In this document: positions 27,870 to 36,062 of the stretch, in pieces | How the letters are laid out: each line of letters starts with the position of its first letter | Numbering within the stretch: position 1 is the stretch's first letter | Assembly: GCA_044356305.1 (NCBI GenBank) | Contig: JBIKWM010000030.1 | Location: 1 to 39,293, forward strand | Direction: 5' to 3' | DNA: 39,293 nt | Source: JBIKWM01 sp044356305 | Lineage (GTDB): Bacteria; Bacteroidota; Bacteroidia; UBA10329 | Position numbers and translations under genes: made by a program | The notes under the pieces: generated by a model | What the model saw: the letters and a program-made list of their open reading frames with translations, nothing else | Database searches by the model: none | Told to the model about the DNA's origin: nothing

Positions 27870-28173
27870 GTCTCCCAGTTTTTCCACTACTTCGGGTGTA
27901 GGTACCTGTTGTTTACCCGTTTCTCTCTACATATATATATGGCCCTGAGCCTCTGCCTTCCACTGCGACCAGCTCAACCTCATACACCCTGCCCATGAAC
28001 CTAAAATTGTTGACCTTTGGTGAACTGAACTGATGGGAAGGCATGAGTATGCAGGCTACTGGGTGGGCTGGAGCCCAACAAATAACACGGACGAGGGAAA
28101 GACCCTCGCCCGAGCACACCGCAGAGCCTCGCTCGGGCGGAAGGGGAGGTACGCAAGTTCGGATAGGGGATTT
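27870..28173. other. Non-coding stretch with two adjoining hairpins
   Basis: No convincing gene lies between the repeat array and the oxidoreductase gene. Two perfect inverted repeats adjoin near its end: CGAGGG/CCCTCG (28092-28108, 5-nt loop) and CGCCCGAGC/GCTCGGGCG (28107-28139, 15-nt loop), sharing two bases. On the minus strand they lie 35-80 nt past the oxidoreductase stop codon, where a terminator would sit, but no T-run follows. An (AT)n tract occurs near 27929-27940. Confidence 0.5.
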
Positions 28174-29736
28174 CTATTGCTGAATGAGCACCTTACGGCT
28201 GCTTGTGGCGCCATTTATCTCCACTAGTACGTGATAAAGTCCGTTGGCAAATTCACTTAAATCAATGGCTTCATGGGCAAACTGACGGTGCATCACCACC
28301 TTTCCCATAGAATCAATTAAGCGGATTGCAGCTTTTTCCCCTTGAGGCAGATTCAAATAAAGTTGCCCATTTGTAGGGTTGGGATAAGCCGAAAAATGGT
28401 GGAGCGCCTGCTCCTCGGCTACTCCGACTCCTGTGAAATCACAAAGGTTGTGGGTTGAAACCACCGAAGAGGTATCAACTACGATATTCTCATCACCGGG
28501 CTGATAGTATACATAGCTGAAGTACAGTGCCATCATCTCATCTGTAGTAGCCTCTCCCAAGCCCACATCCTGAGGTGGATTGTTTGGGTTGTTAGGGTTA
28601 CTTGCTGTATTATCATAAACTGCAGTTCCAGTAATAATGCTTCCCATGGGAATCTTGATCGGCTGTCGGAAATCATAGAATCCCTGCCAGTGAAAATCCC
28701 ATTTGGGAATGTAGATCAATGGAATGGTAACCCCATCGGGTGTGAATGCCCATGCCCGAATGGATTTACCAAGCAGATGCATGTGAGCGCCAACATCCAA
28801 AACAGTAGCATCTACCCACGGAACCTGGTAGATGGACGTAAAAGCCGAAACCTGATTCGCAGGGATGTGCAACGGGCCTTCCACCAAGTTGTAGTGGTTC
28901 AGATCAGTGGAGAAATACACTTCACGCACTGCACCACTCGTGAACTTGATATTGATTTTAGTCTGATCTGTTTGCCCATTTGCACTTGTTGGATAATGCA
29001 CCTGCATAACAATACTTGCACCTGCCGAAATCCTTACTCCCATAGATTGGGGATACGCTTTTACACCTTGCCCTGGAGCCCAACCACCGATCAAACGTGA
29101 TGTTAAACTTCCTGTCCCACCAAAAACTGCGTATCCGGGCGATGGATCTAACGCGTCCAATATGGAAGGAGTAGACGACATATCTTGATATAATAGGACA
29201 TGATGAACAGCACTGGGATTACCGGGCACCACCTCGATCTTACTGATGAACGCATCTTCATTCAGCCCTGTAGGCATCACGAAACATCGAAAAACATCAT
29301 TACCGGTTGAATTGACCGTGTAGGATGGCATGGTCAATTGCAGATCGGGATCGGCAATCTGCTCATTGCTTGTGTACACCGGGAGCATCGGGGGCACACT
29401 ATTACCCAAGGGCATGCCATTGTTCACCCAATCATTTATCTTCTCAATCTCAAGCGGTGTCAGCACCTGTTGATGCGAGAAGGAGCGATAAGTGTTGTCT
29501 GGAGGCCAAGGTGGCATTCTGCCAGCGTTCACGGCATTCTGCATTCCGAATGCGGCAGCGATCGAGTTTTCGTATGTCATTAGGGAGAAGGGCGCGATGC
29601 CACCGTCATGATGGCAGCTTGTGCAGCGGGTGTACAGGATGCAGGCGATGTTCTCCGTCCAAGTGGCTGTCTGTGCATTTGCCACTTCTAGCATGGCCGC
29701 AAAGGATATCAGAACTACAGGGAGAATCTTCATCAT
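28174..29736 (-). CDS. Secreted cytochrome c / copper type II ascorbate-dependent monooxygenase with T9SS sorting domain
   Basis: This is a 520-residue exported protein (signal peptide ending VANAQ). One heme c site is present at CTSCH (C38, C41, H42), within a cytochrome-like N-terminal domain. It is followed by a fold like peptidylglycine/dopamine monooxygenases. All expected copper ligands are visible: H178 and H179 (SAVHHVLLY) and H247 (MQVHYP) for one copper; H318 and H320 (GAHMHLLG) plus a Met at 401/402 (TTDEMMALYF) for the other. The last ~75 residues are a T9SS type A domain (SAYPNPTNGQLYL). A possible role is O2-dependent hydroxylation with the heme feeding electrons; the substrate is unknown. 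ATGs at 29736 and 29733 are both possible. Its GC content looks lower than that of the core genes. Confidence 0.88.
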   Translation of the reverse strand: MMKILPVVLISFAAMLEVANAQTATWTENIACILYTRCTSCHHDGGIAPFSLMTYENSIAAAFGMQNAVNAGRMPPWPPDNTYRSFSHQQVLTPLEIEKINDWVNNGMPLGNSVPPMLPVYTSNEQIADPDLQLTMPSYTVNSTGNDVFRCFVMPTGLNEDAFISKIEVVPGNPSAVHHVLLYQDMSSTPSILDALDPSPGYAVFGGTGSLTSRLIGGWAPGQGVKAYPQSMGVRISAGASIVMQVHYPTSANGQTDQTKINIKFTSGAVREVYFSTDLNHYNLVEGPLHIPANQVSAFTSIYQVPWVDATVLDVGAHMHLLGKSIRAWAFTPDGVTIPLIYIPKWDFHWQGFYDFRQPIKIPMGSIITGTAVYDNTASNPNNPNNPPQDVGLGEATTDEMMALYFSYVYYQPGDENIVVDTSSVVSTHNLCDFTGVGVAEEQALHHFSAYPNPTNGQLYLNLPQGEKAAIRLIDSMGKVVMHRQFAHEAIDLSEFANGLYHVLVEINGATSSRKVLIQQ

Positions 29737-29754
29737 CAATCAGCTTGTGTCACA

Positions 29755-29762
29755 CAAAAGTA
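29755..29762 (-). promoter_or_regulatory. -7 element TACTTTTG for the cytochrome/copper oxidoreductase
   Basis: An exact TAnnTTTG on the minus strand, 18 nt before the ATG at 29736. Confidence 0.5.
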
Positions 29763-29839
29763 TTCGGAAAGCTCTTTATCCTTTTGCGTACCAGTATGAA
29801 TACGCCATTGCGAGTGAAAGCCTAACAAACAAGGATCTC

Positions 29840-30014
29840 CTGCATATCCTGTGCACCAGGCCCCATATGCTCTCATACGACCTGCGCCCGATCTGACGCT
29901 GCATCGCGTAGGCCGACAGCCTTTCTTGGTGAAGCTCATGAACGCCATGGCCCGAAGATGATCCCGACAGCCTCGCTCATCAGGGAGCTGTTCAATGAAT
30001 TGTTGTATGTTCAG
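29840..30014 (-). pseudogene. Relic of an IS1595/ISXO2-type transposase
   Basis: Two frames on the minus strand hold pieces of one transposase N-terminus. Frame one reads NIQQFIEQLPDERGCRDHLR then AMAFMSFTKKG. After a one-base loss at the next codon, a second frame continues LSAYAMQRQIGRRSYESIWG then LVHRI. In IS1595-family proteins a zinc-ribbon segment of roughly 50-60 residues lies between the CRDHLR-like and AMAFMSFTKKG-like blocks, so this copy also has an internal deletion. The DDE catalytic part is absent. It is a dead insertion-sequence fragment. Identification rests on remembered family motifs; terminal repeats were not found. The flanks (29763-29839 and 30015-30121) show nothing else I can name. 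Confidence 0.65.
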
Positions 30015-30121
30015 GACTCTGATTTTTCGACCGATAAAAACCCCGGCACTGTAACCTGTATACGGACCGGTACGCAAACGAATCAGCAGTAATATTGCGC
30101 TGCTTACCAAAACTAAGCACC

Positions 30122-30310
30122 ATGAAAATGTCATTCTTTACTCTGTCTCCTGCATTGGTGATCATAGCTGTGACCATCTCTTCTTGCGCAGAGAATAAAT
30201 GTTGCACGCTGCTCACCGCCAAGATCTGCGAAAGCGACATGCCTATCGGTTATAACAACTGGGACGGATACGCTGGATCTTTGGAGGCTGCTGGTTACGT
30301 CTGCGACTAA
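30122..30310 (+). CDS. Small Cys-rich lipoprotein
   Basis: This is a 62-residue protein with a lipoprotein signal (MKMSFFTLSPALVIIAVTIS, then SCAENK, where the Cys would be lipidated). The mature part is about 42 residues with four cysteines (CC pair, ICESD, C-terminal YVCD). The even number and position suggest disulfides in the periplasm. No family is recognised. The start at 30122 is the first ATG that gives a clean signal. It lies alone between the transposase relic and the direct repeats. Confidence 0.6.
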   Translation: MKMSFFTLSPALVIIAVTISSCAENKCCTLLTAKICESDMPIGYNNWDGYAGSLEAAGYVCD

Positions 30311-30377
30311 TCTATGCCTTTAAGCCTGTGCGAAACTGTGCGGTACGCCCGGGTGAGAGTGTTTCGCCCCCCCGCCC

Positions 30378-30776
30378 GCTCAAGTGTTCCGCAGGATCTC
30401 TTGGGCCGTCTTAAAGCGGAGCGGTTTGAAACCGCAGGCTACAAAGCATTTCAATATCCTATCATAATCTGCGAATCTGCGGCAACAATTCAATTCAGTG
30501 TCCTTTCAGTGTTTTTCAGTGGTTCCCCGCCCGTACCAGAACGGTACGTTCGGGCGGGAGTGGCTAAAATATGTTCTTGAATGTACCCCCTCACGGGCAA
30601 GTGTTCCGCAGGATCACTTTTTCATTATTAAAGCGGAGCGGTCTGCGACCGCGGGCTACAAAGCATTTCAATGTCCTATCATAATCTGCGAATCTGCGGC
30701 AATTTGTCCTATCCTCCAATCACCTAAGTGTTCGCAGCCCGCTCAAGTGTTCCGCAGGATCACTTGGTCGGTTCTA
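30378..30776. repeat. Dispersed direct repeats, two long copies and one partial
   Basis: Copy A (30378-30485) and copy B (30597-30702) share the same order of blocks: CAAGTGTTCCGCAGGATC, AAAGCGGAGCGGT, then CTACAAAGCATTTCAAT and TCCTATCATAATCTGCGAAT, then CTGCGGCAA. A third, partial copy (30741-30776) has only the first block. Between A and B lies an inverted repeat (CCCGCCCG with CGGGCGGG, and TACC with GGTA) around 30527-30560. No credible protein is encoded here, so 30311-30930 is best read as intergenic repeat DNA. Confidence 0.8.
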
Positions 30777-30930
30777 AGTTCTTCCCTTAAGTACGGTATC
30801 TGAAAGAGTGAACAACAAAGAAGAAAGGCCCGCCTGCGCCCTGCACCTCAGCGAATGCAATTGCCCTGTGCCTCTGGCATCCTAATTCACGTTCATTCCA
30901 TTGATCAGAACGATCCGATGGCGTAAGGAA

Positions 30931-30968
30931 GAAAAACGAGACCCCCGCCTTACACAGACGGAGGTCTC
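30931..30968 (-). terminator. Rho-independent terminator after the DUF4476 gene
   Basis: On the minus strand GAGACCTCCG pairs with CGGGGGTCTC (one G-U pair) and is followed by GTTTTTC. It begins 27 nt past the stop at 30995. Confidence 0.8.
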
Positions 30969-30994
30969 ATTGCTACCGGATTGAATGTATATTC

Positions 30995-31687
30995 TCAGTA
31001 GCCGATGTACTGCTGCAGCTCGCGTACACTGCTTGAGAAGGTGAGGCAGTCGTACACCACAAAGTAGTTCTGCTGGTCGGCAGTGAAGTTGTAGGCGTGC
31101 TTGGCCAGGTCGAGCCTTGAGCTCTCGAAGCTCAGCATGCGCATCAGTTCGGCCACCTGGGCCGCGGTGCAACCGTTCTGCTGCACTGCCTGACGGGCAA
31201 GGGCCAGACGGTCGCTGTCAAAGCTCAATCTGCTTATGCTGTTGCGCACCATGCTGAACACATCGGGGCTCATGCCCAGCACAACAGGGGTGCCGCAGTG
31301 CCCTACTGGCTGCACCACGGGGGTGTGGCAAGGTTCGTCCCAGTAACTTGGCCCTTGGTGGTATGCAATGGGGCGGGCACTTACCCTGAGGTCGTTGCGG
31401 TGGCCCACAAAGGCAGTGACGATAGATGATGCCGGAACGTTGACCTGCCCGCTGAACACCATCTGACGTCCGCGGTGGTTGGGGCGTACCACCACCAGTT
31501 TGTAGCGGCCGGGGGCCAGACCGCTCACCACCTCCAGACCATTGTTAAGCCCGTAGGTCTGTCCGTTCAGGATCACCTGTGTGCCACGTGGGTGAGCGCT
31601 CAGGTCGATGTGCAGCTCGGAGGCGGGCCCATAGGCTTGGGCAGCCATCGCAACGAGCAGGAGCAGGGGTAGTGCAAGGTGTCTCAT
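30995..31687 (-). CDS. DUF4476 domain secreted protein
   Basis: This is a 230-residue protein with a signal peptide ending AAQAYG. An N-terminal PEGA-like beta-domain (LSAHPRGTQVILNG, GLAPGRYKLVVVRP) is followed by a linker. The C-terminal DUF4476 domain (about 140-230) is built of short helical repeats with the typical FDSDRLALARQAV and FESSRLDLAKHAY pattern and ends VRELQQYIGY. The family is common in Bacteroidota and has no established biochemical function. It is divergent from the secreted endonuclease-like gene and has its own terminator. Confidence 0.9.
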   Translation of the reverse strand: MRHLALPLLLLVAMAAQAYGPASELHIDLSAHPRGTQVILNGQTYGLNNGLEVVSGLAPGRYKLVVVRPNHRGRQMVFSGQVNVPASSIVTAFVGHRNDLRVSARPIAYHQGPSYWDEPCHTPVVQPVGHCGTPVVLGMSPDVFSMVRNSISRLSFDSDRLALARQAVQQNGCTAAQVAELMRMLSFESSRLDLAKHAYNFTADQQNYFVVYDCLTFSSSVRELQQYIGY

Positions 31688-31762
31688 GGCGAACAGGATT
31701 TGGTTATGCACGGTCGCATTCCAAAGGGTGTGCCAAACAGGACGTGCCGTACTTTCACAGCC

Positions 31763-32746
31763 ATGGAAAAGAAATCTCTATTGATATACATCGTACTGAT
31801 GGTCAGCGTGTTGAGTGATGTTTTCAGTCAGCCGGCCGAACTACTGGTGATGAGTTACAATGTCGAGAACCTGTATGATACGATTGATGATCCGCATGTG
31901 GATGATGCCGAGTTCCTGCCCGGTTCGGCCAAGCAATGGGGCAGGGTCAGGTATGCCCATAAACTGGATACGATAGCAAGGGTGATTGCCGAGGCGGGCG
32001 AGGTAGGTCTTGTAGGATTGATAGAAGTGGAGAACCGGAAAGTGGTTGAAGACCTTGCTGCCACAAATTCGCTGAAGGGGCGTAGCCTGAAGGTGGTACA
32101 TCATGACTCTCCTGATCAGCGCGGCATCGATGTGGCTCTGATGTACGATCCCGACAAGTTGAAGCTGTTGAGCCACAGACCCATCCGTGTGCCGATGCCG
32201 GAAGGGGAGAGGCCGACCCGCGATATCCTATACGCGGCATTCAAGAATGGAAAAGACACGCTACACGTGTTTCAGAATCACTGGCCCTCAAGAAGGGGAG
32301 GGGCCGGCACCGATACCAAAAGGGCCTTGGCGGCCTCAACTCTCCGACAGCATTCTGATTCGCTCCTGAGGATCAATGGCGGTGCCAACATCATCATCAT
32401 GGGCGATCTGAATGACACCCCGCAGGACAGCAGCATAAGGATCAGCCTCGGTGCACAATGCACGGGTGCCGATCTGATTGAACTGATGTGCCCCATTGAG
32501 GATCAGGGTGGAGGCACGCACTACTTTAAGGGACAATGGCAGGTGCTCGATCATCTGATAGTCAGTAAGGGTCTGATAGATGGTAAGTTGCATGTTAAAC
32601 CGAAGTCAGCAGAGGTGTTCAGCATAGAGTGGATGTTCTTCAAGAACAGCAAAGGCGGACTCGAACCGTCAAGGACGTATGGGGGCGACAGGTACTTTGG
32701 AGGGGTCTCCGATCATCTGCCTGTTCTCATGCGACTGGTGCGCTGA
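31763..32746 (+). CDS. Secreted endonuclease/exonuclease/phosphatase family protein
   Basis: This is a 327-residue protein with an N-terminal signal peptide (MEKKSLLIYIVLMVSVLSDV then FSQ) and an EEP domain. Core residues are visible: Asn in MSYNVENLYD, Glu in GLIEVENRKV, Asp/Asn in MGDLNDTP, and the terminal SDHLPV with its catalytic His. The family includes DNases, phosphodiesterases and phosphatases with a Mg-dependent site; the substrate cannot be read here. Export suggests nutrient scavenging from extracellular nucleic acid or phosphoesters. A near-consensus element (TACTTTCA, 31750-31757) lies 5 nt before the ATG. Confidence 0.88.
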   Translation: MEKKSLLIYIVLMVSVLSDVFSQPAELLVMSYNVENLYDTIDDPHVDDAEFLPGSAKQWGRVRYAHKLDTIARVIAEAGEVGLVGLIEVENRKVVEDLAATNSLKGRSLKVVHHDSPDQRGIDVALMYDPDKLKLLSHRPIRVPMPEGERPTRDILYAAFKNGKDTLHVFQNHWPSRRGGAGTDTKRALAASTLRQHSDSLLRINGGANIIIMGDLNDTPQDSSIRISLGAQCTGADLIELMCPIEDQGGGTHYFKGQWQVLDHLIVSKGLIDGKLHVKPKSAEVFSIEWMFFKNSKGGLEPSRTYGGDRYFGGVSDHLPVLMRLVR

Positions 32747-32767
32747 TCGCACTTCGGGCCGATCGGC

Positions 32768-32775
32768 TATATTCG
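32768..32775 (+). promoter_or_regulatory. -7-like element TATATTCG for the lipoprotein-thyA-folA run
   Basis: A TAnnTTCG variant 19 nt before the ATG at 32795. It is the only candidate promoter I see before the chain of overlapping genes running to folA. Confidence 0.4.
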
Positions 32776-32794
32776 TCCTGCCTAAAAAACACGC

Positions 32795-33427
32795 ATGATG
32801 CATCTCTTTCGAACCATGGCCATTGCATTGCTGGCCAGCACATTACTTGTCAGTTGCGGTGACGAGGAGGATCCGATCATCGTGAACGACAACAACTATT
32901 ATGTGCAGTTTGTGATCAACGGAGACACCATCCGCTATGCCGATGGCACCAACGGATATGGCAATGGGCCGGGCAAGACCGCCAATGAGGACAGCCTGGG
33001 TTGGAACCAGCGCGAGTTCACCATGTTCATCCGCAGTGCCGACAGTGCTGATTTTGAGAACAATGCCATCAACATCCAGATAGTGAAGCGATTTGTCATC
33101 ACCCCTACCTACCAGGAGCGGTATGACATGTTCAGCCCTGCCAGCCTGGGTTATGGTTCATGGCCGGCCGATACCAGCCACTTTTTGACCGAAGGGGCCA
33201 TTATCACCTACACTGACAACAATGGAACCGTCTGGACAAGCGATCTGCTGTACGGCACGCAACCGTTATCGAGCAACTTCACCATCACCGAGCACACCAC
33301 GGTCGATGCGGCCCTTTTTGGCGCCAAGACCCGCGGGACCTTTAACGTCCGATTGTATGATGGTGCCACCGATCACATAGATCTGACCGATGGTAAATTC
33401 TTTGCCCGGACAGTCAACTCACAGTGA
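32795..33427 (+). CDS. Hypothetical lipoprotein
   Basis: This is a 210-residue protein with a lipoprotein signal ending LLVSC. The mature protein is rich in Asp, Asn and beta-strand-like stretches (YYVQFVINGDTIRYADGTN, GTFNVRLYDGATDHIDLTDG), suggesting a periplasmic or surface beta-sandwich. I recognise no family. Its stop codon overlaps the GTG start of the next lipoprotein gene (GTGA), so the two are likely translated together. An ATG one codon in is also possible. Confidence 0.78.
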   Translation: MMHLFRTMAIALLASTLLVSCGDEEDPIIVNDNNYYVQFVINGDTIRYADGTNGYGNGPGKTANEDSLGWNQREFTMFIRSADSADFENNAINIQIVKRFVITPTYQERYDMFSPASLGYGSWPADTSHFLTEGAIITYTDNNGTVWTSDLLYGTQPLSSNFTITEHTTVDAALFGAKTRGTFNVRLYDGATDHIDLTDGKFFARTVNSQ

Positions 33428-33855
33428 TCGGAGCCTTGTTGCGGAGCTTCATAGTTTTTCTCTGTTTCGTCTGGCTGATCTCAGGATGCCGATTGGCACC
33501 CGATGATCACGCCATCAATAATTCGTGGAGTTTCAAGTATTACCGCAATCAGGACGGCTCTCTTGATTCCATACCCGATTCGCTGAAGACCCCTCTGGTC
33601 ATCTTCTCAGAAAGCATTGATGTGGAAGGGAATGGTCCGGTACGCAAGTTCAAGGCCGATTGCGATGTGTACACAGATGGCGAGATCATCATCCAGAATC
33701 TTTGGTTGGCCAATACAACAGACGATTCGGCAAGTATGCTGGTTGACAGCATCTTCTTTGACCGCCTTACGGCCACCGACCTGTTCACACTCGATGGCGA
33801 CCGTCTGGTGCTGTCAGCCGACCTCACAGGTATCGACATGATCTTTGAGAAATGA
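33424..33855 (+). CDS. Small lipoprotein with META/HslJ-like domain
   Basis: This is a 143-residue protein starting at GTG within the overlap GTGA. The signal ends LISGC (lipobox). The mature region starts NNSWSFKYYRNQDGSLDSI and ends FTLDGDRLVLSADLTG. This follows the META/HslJ layout (an opening W-containing strand, a central block, then DGDRLVLS near the end), though the usual GCN block is replaced by KADCDVYTDG. The role is unknown. Its stop overlaps the reductase start as ATGA. Confidence 0.72.
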   Translation: MIGALLRSFIVFLCFVWLISGCRLAPDDHAINNSWSFKYYRNQDGSLDSIPDSLKTPLVIFSESIDVEGNGPVRKFKADCDVYTDGEIIIQNLWLANTTDDSASMLVDSIFFDRLTATDLFTLDGDRLVLSADLTGIDMIFEK

Positions 33856-34754
33856 ACATCAGCGCGCACACAATGCCCATGATGCGCCCCGAGGCGCTGC
33901 GTGGTAAAGTCATCCTGATAACAGGGGGCGGCACCGGCCTGGGCCGCAGCATGACCAGATATTTCCTTGAACTGGGCGCCAAATGCGTCATAGCAAGTCG
34001 CAGGCAGGCGGTCATTGATCAGGCTGCGGCCGAGCTTGCGGCTGAGACCGGTGGCGAAGTGCTCGGAATAGCCTGCGATGTGCGCAACCCCGAACAGGTG
34101 GCTGCCATGATGGACGCGGCAGTGGCCCGTTTCGGGCAGATAGATGTGCTGGTCAACAACGCGGCCGGCAATTTTGTGAGTCCCACTGAGCGACTGAGCC
34201 ACAGGGCGGTCGACACGGTGATCGATATCGTGCTGCGGGGCACCTATTACTGCACCCTCGACCTGGGCAAGCGCTGGATAGCGGCCGGACAGCCCGGTAC
34301 GGTGCTCAGCATTGTCACCACCTATGCGTGGACCGGATCCGGATTTGTGGTGCCATCGGCCATGGCCAAGGCAGGGGTGCTGGCCATGACGCGGTCCTTG
34401 GGGGTGGAATGGGGCCGGTACGGCATCCGTACAGTGGCCATCGCCCCGGGGCCATTCCCTACCGAAGGGGCCTTTGACCGACTGTTCCCGGCCCAGGTGC
34501 GCGATCTGATTGACGCCACCAAACGGGTGCCCCTCAAGCGTTTCGGAGAACATCAGGAACTGGCCAACCTCGCAGCCTACCTCGTGAGCGACCACGCTGC
34601 ATTCATCAATGGCGAGGTGGTGACCATCGATGGCGGTGAGTGGCTCCAGGGTGCCGGAGAGTTCAACGGTTTCACTGCTGTGCCTAACGAGATGTGGGAT
34701 GCCCTTGAGGCCGCCATTCGCGGAACGAACAAGAAGAGCAAGGAACAGGGCTGA
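33852..34754 (+). CDS. SDR family oxidoreductase, 2,4-dienoyl-CoA reductase-like
   Basis: This is a 300-residue NAD(P)H-dependent short-chain dehydrogenase. The cofactor motif TGGGTGLG and the NNAAGNF block are typical of 2,4-dienoyl-CoA reductases, which reduce dienoyl-CoA intermediates of unsaturated fatty acid oxidation. In place of the usual YxxxK it has SAMAKAG, which is normal for this subgroup, so absence of the Tyr is not decay. A C-terminal DGGEWL follows. It starts at an ATGA overlap with the lipoprotein gene and ends at a TGATG junction with thyA. A later ATG in the run MNISAHTMPMM is possible. Confidence 0.88.
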   Translation: MNISAHTMPMMRPEALRGKVILITGGGTGLGRSMTRYFLELGAKCVIASRRQAVIDQAAAELAAETGGEVLGIACDVRNPEQVAAMMDAAVARFGQIDVLVNNAAGNFVSPTERLSHRAVDTVIDIVLRGTYYCTLDLGKRWIAAGQPGTVLSIVTTYAWTGSGFVVPSAMAKAGVLAMTRSLGVEWGRYGIRTVAIAPGPFPTEGAFDRLFPAQVRDLIDATKRVPLKRFGEHQELANLAAYLVSDHAAFINGEVVTIDGGEWLQGAGEFNGFTAVPNEMWDALEAAIRGTNKKSKEQG

Positions 34755-35548
34755 TGAGGCAGTACCACGACCTGATGCGCCATGTTCTGGAGCATGGCAC
34801 CACCAAATCAGACCGCACCGGAACGGGCACCATGAGTGTGTTCGGATACCAGATGCGGTTCAATCTGAGTGAAGGGTTTCCGGTGGTCACCACCAAGAAG
34901 GTGCACCTGCGCTCCATCATTCACGAGCTGCTGTGGTTCCTGAAGGGCGATGGCAACATCAGCTACCTCAAAGAGAACGGGGTGAGCATCTGGGATGAAT
35001 GGGCCGATGCCGATGGCAACCTCGGGCCCGTGTATGGTGTGCAGTGGCGCAGCTGGCCCACGGCCGATGGCCGCAAGGTGGATCAGATAGCCCAACTCAT
35101 CTCAGGTATCAGGCGCAACCCCGACTCGCGCAGGCACATCGTATCGGCCTGGAATGTGGCCGATGTGGACCAGATGGCGCTGCCACCGTGCCATACCATG
35201 TTCCAGTTCTATGTGGCCGATGGCAGGTTGAGCTGTCAGCTTTATCAGCGCAGTGCCGACATTTTTCTGGGTGTGCCCTTCAACATCGCATCGTACGCCT
35301 TGCTTACCATGATGGTGGCCCAGGTGTGCGACCTCAAACCGGGCGATTTCGTCCACACGTTCGGTGACGCGCACCTGTATCTCAACCATCTTGATCAGGC
35401 CCGGTTGCAGCTGAGCCGCGACCTGCGTCCACTGCCCACCATGCGCATCAATCCCGAGGTGAAGGACATCTTCGGTTTCAAATACGAGGACTTCACCCTC
35501 GAGAACTACGACCCACATCCCCATATAAAGGCCGCAGTGGCTATCTGA
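34754..35548 (+). CDS. thyA: Thymidylate synthase ThyA
   Basis: This is a 264-residue enzyme, the same length as the E. coli protein. It methylates dUMP to dTMP with methylenetetrahydrofolate, yielding dihydrofolate. The catalytic Cys146 lies in LPPCHTMFQFYV; RTGTGTMSVFG, QLYQRSADIFLGVPFNIASYA and FGDAHLYLNH are intact. It overlaps the reductase gene by one base (TGATG) and precedes folA by 9 nt, so the dihydrofolate it makes is recycled by its neighbour. Confidence 0.98.
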   Translation: MRQYHDLMRHVLEHGTTKSDRTGTGTMSVFGYQMRFNLSEGFPVVTTKKVHLRSIIHELLWFLKGDGNISYLKENGVSIWDEWADADGNLGPVYGVQWRSWPTADGRKVDQIAQLISGIRRNPDSRRHIVSAWNVADVDQMALPPCHTMFQFYVADGRLSCQLYQRSADIFLGVPFNIASYALLTMMVAQVCDLKPGDFVHTFGDAHLYLNHLDQARLQLSRDLRPLPTMRINPEVKDIFGFKYEDFTLENYDPHPHIKAAVAI

Positions 35549-35557
35549 CCCCATACT

Positions 35558-36040
35558 ATGGTCAATATCATAGTGGCAGCGGCCGACAACGGGGCAATAG
35601 GCAAGGACAACCGTCTGCTCTGGCACCTGCGCAACGACATGCGCCATTTCAAGGCCACCACCATGGGTCACCCTGTCATCATGGGGCGCAAGACCTTCGA
35701 TAGCATGGGCAGGCCACTGCCCGGCAGGCGGAACATCGTCATCTCCAGGCAGCAGAGAGAGATCTCCGGCTGCGAAACGGTCCTGTCGCTCCACGAGGCC
35801 ATCAGCATGTGCCATGCGGCCGATCAGATCTTTATCATAGGTGGCGGGCAGATTTATCTCGAAGCCATGCCATTGGCCCATCGCATATACCTTACACGGG
35901 TACATTGCTCGCCCGATGCCGATACCTTTTTCCATCTGCCCGACACAGATGAATGGGAAACCGTGGACCAGACCCACTTTGAGGCGGACGCACAGAACGA
36001 TTTCGCACATACCATCTTGCGCCTCGACAGGCGTGCCTGA
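35558..36040 (+). CDS. folA: Dihydrofolate reductase
   Basis: This 160-residue enzyme reduces dihydrofolate to tetrahydrofolate with NADPH. Family blocks are present: IVAAADNGAIGKDNRLLWHLRNDM is typical at the N-terminus (split here as IVAAADNGAIGKDN and LLWHLRNDM), then MGRKTFDSMGRPLPGRRNIV, and IIGGGQIYLEAMPLAHRIYLT. The length is standard. It follows thyA closely in the classic thyA-folA arrangement. Confidence 0.97.
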   Translation: MVNIIVAAADNGAIGKDNRLLWHLRNDMRHFKATTMGHPVIMGRKTFDSMGRPLPGRRNIVISRQQREISGCETVLSLHEAISMCHAADQIFIIGGGQIYLEAMPLAHRIYLTRVHCSPDADTFFHLPDTDEWETVDQTHFEADAQNDFAHTILRLDRRA

Positions 36041-36045
36041 CACAT

Positions 36046-36053
36046 TAGTTTTG
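36046..36053 (+). promoter_or_regulatory. -7 element TAGTTTTG for the downstream lipoprotein
   Basis: An exact TAnnTTTG right after the folA stop, 9 nt before the ATG at 36063. Confidence 0.5.
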
Positions 36054-36062
36054 CTGCACACA

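Noticed and set aside
27913..28119. 68-codon minus-strand frame after the oxidoreductase gene
   Set aside because: No signal, promoter or family match; it covers the hairpins and an (AT)n tract and looks like chance.
33852..34754. Inactivated dehydrogenase because the YxxxK tyrosine is missing
   Set aside because: 2,4-dienoyl-CoA reductase-type SDRs normally lack that tyrosine; the rest of the fold and the NNAAGNF block are intact.
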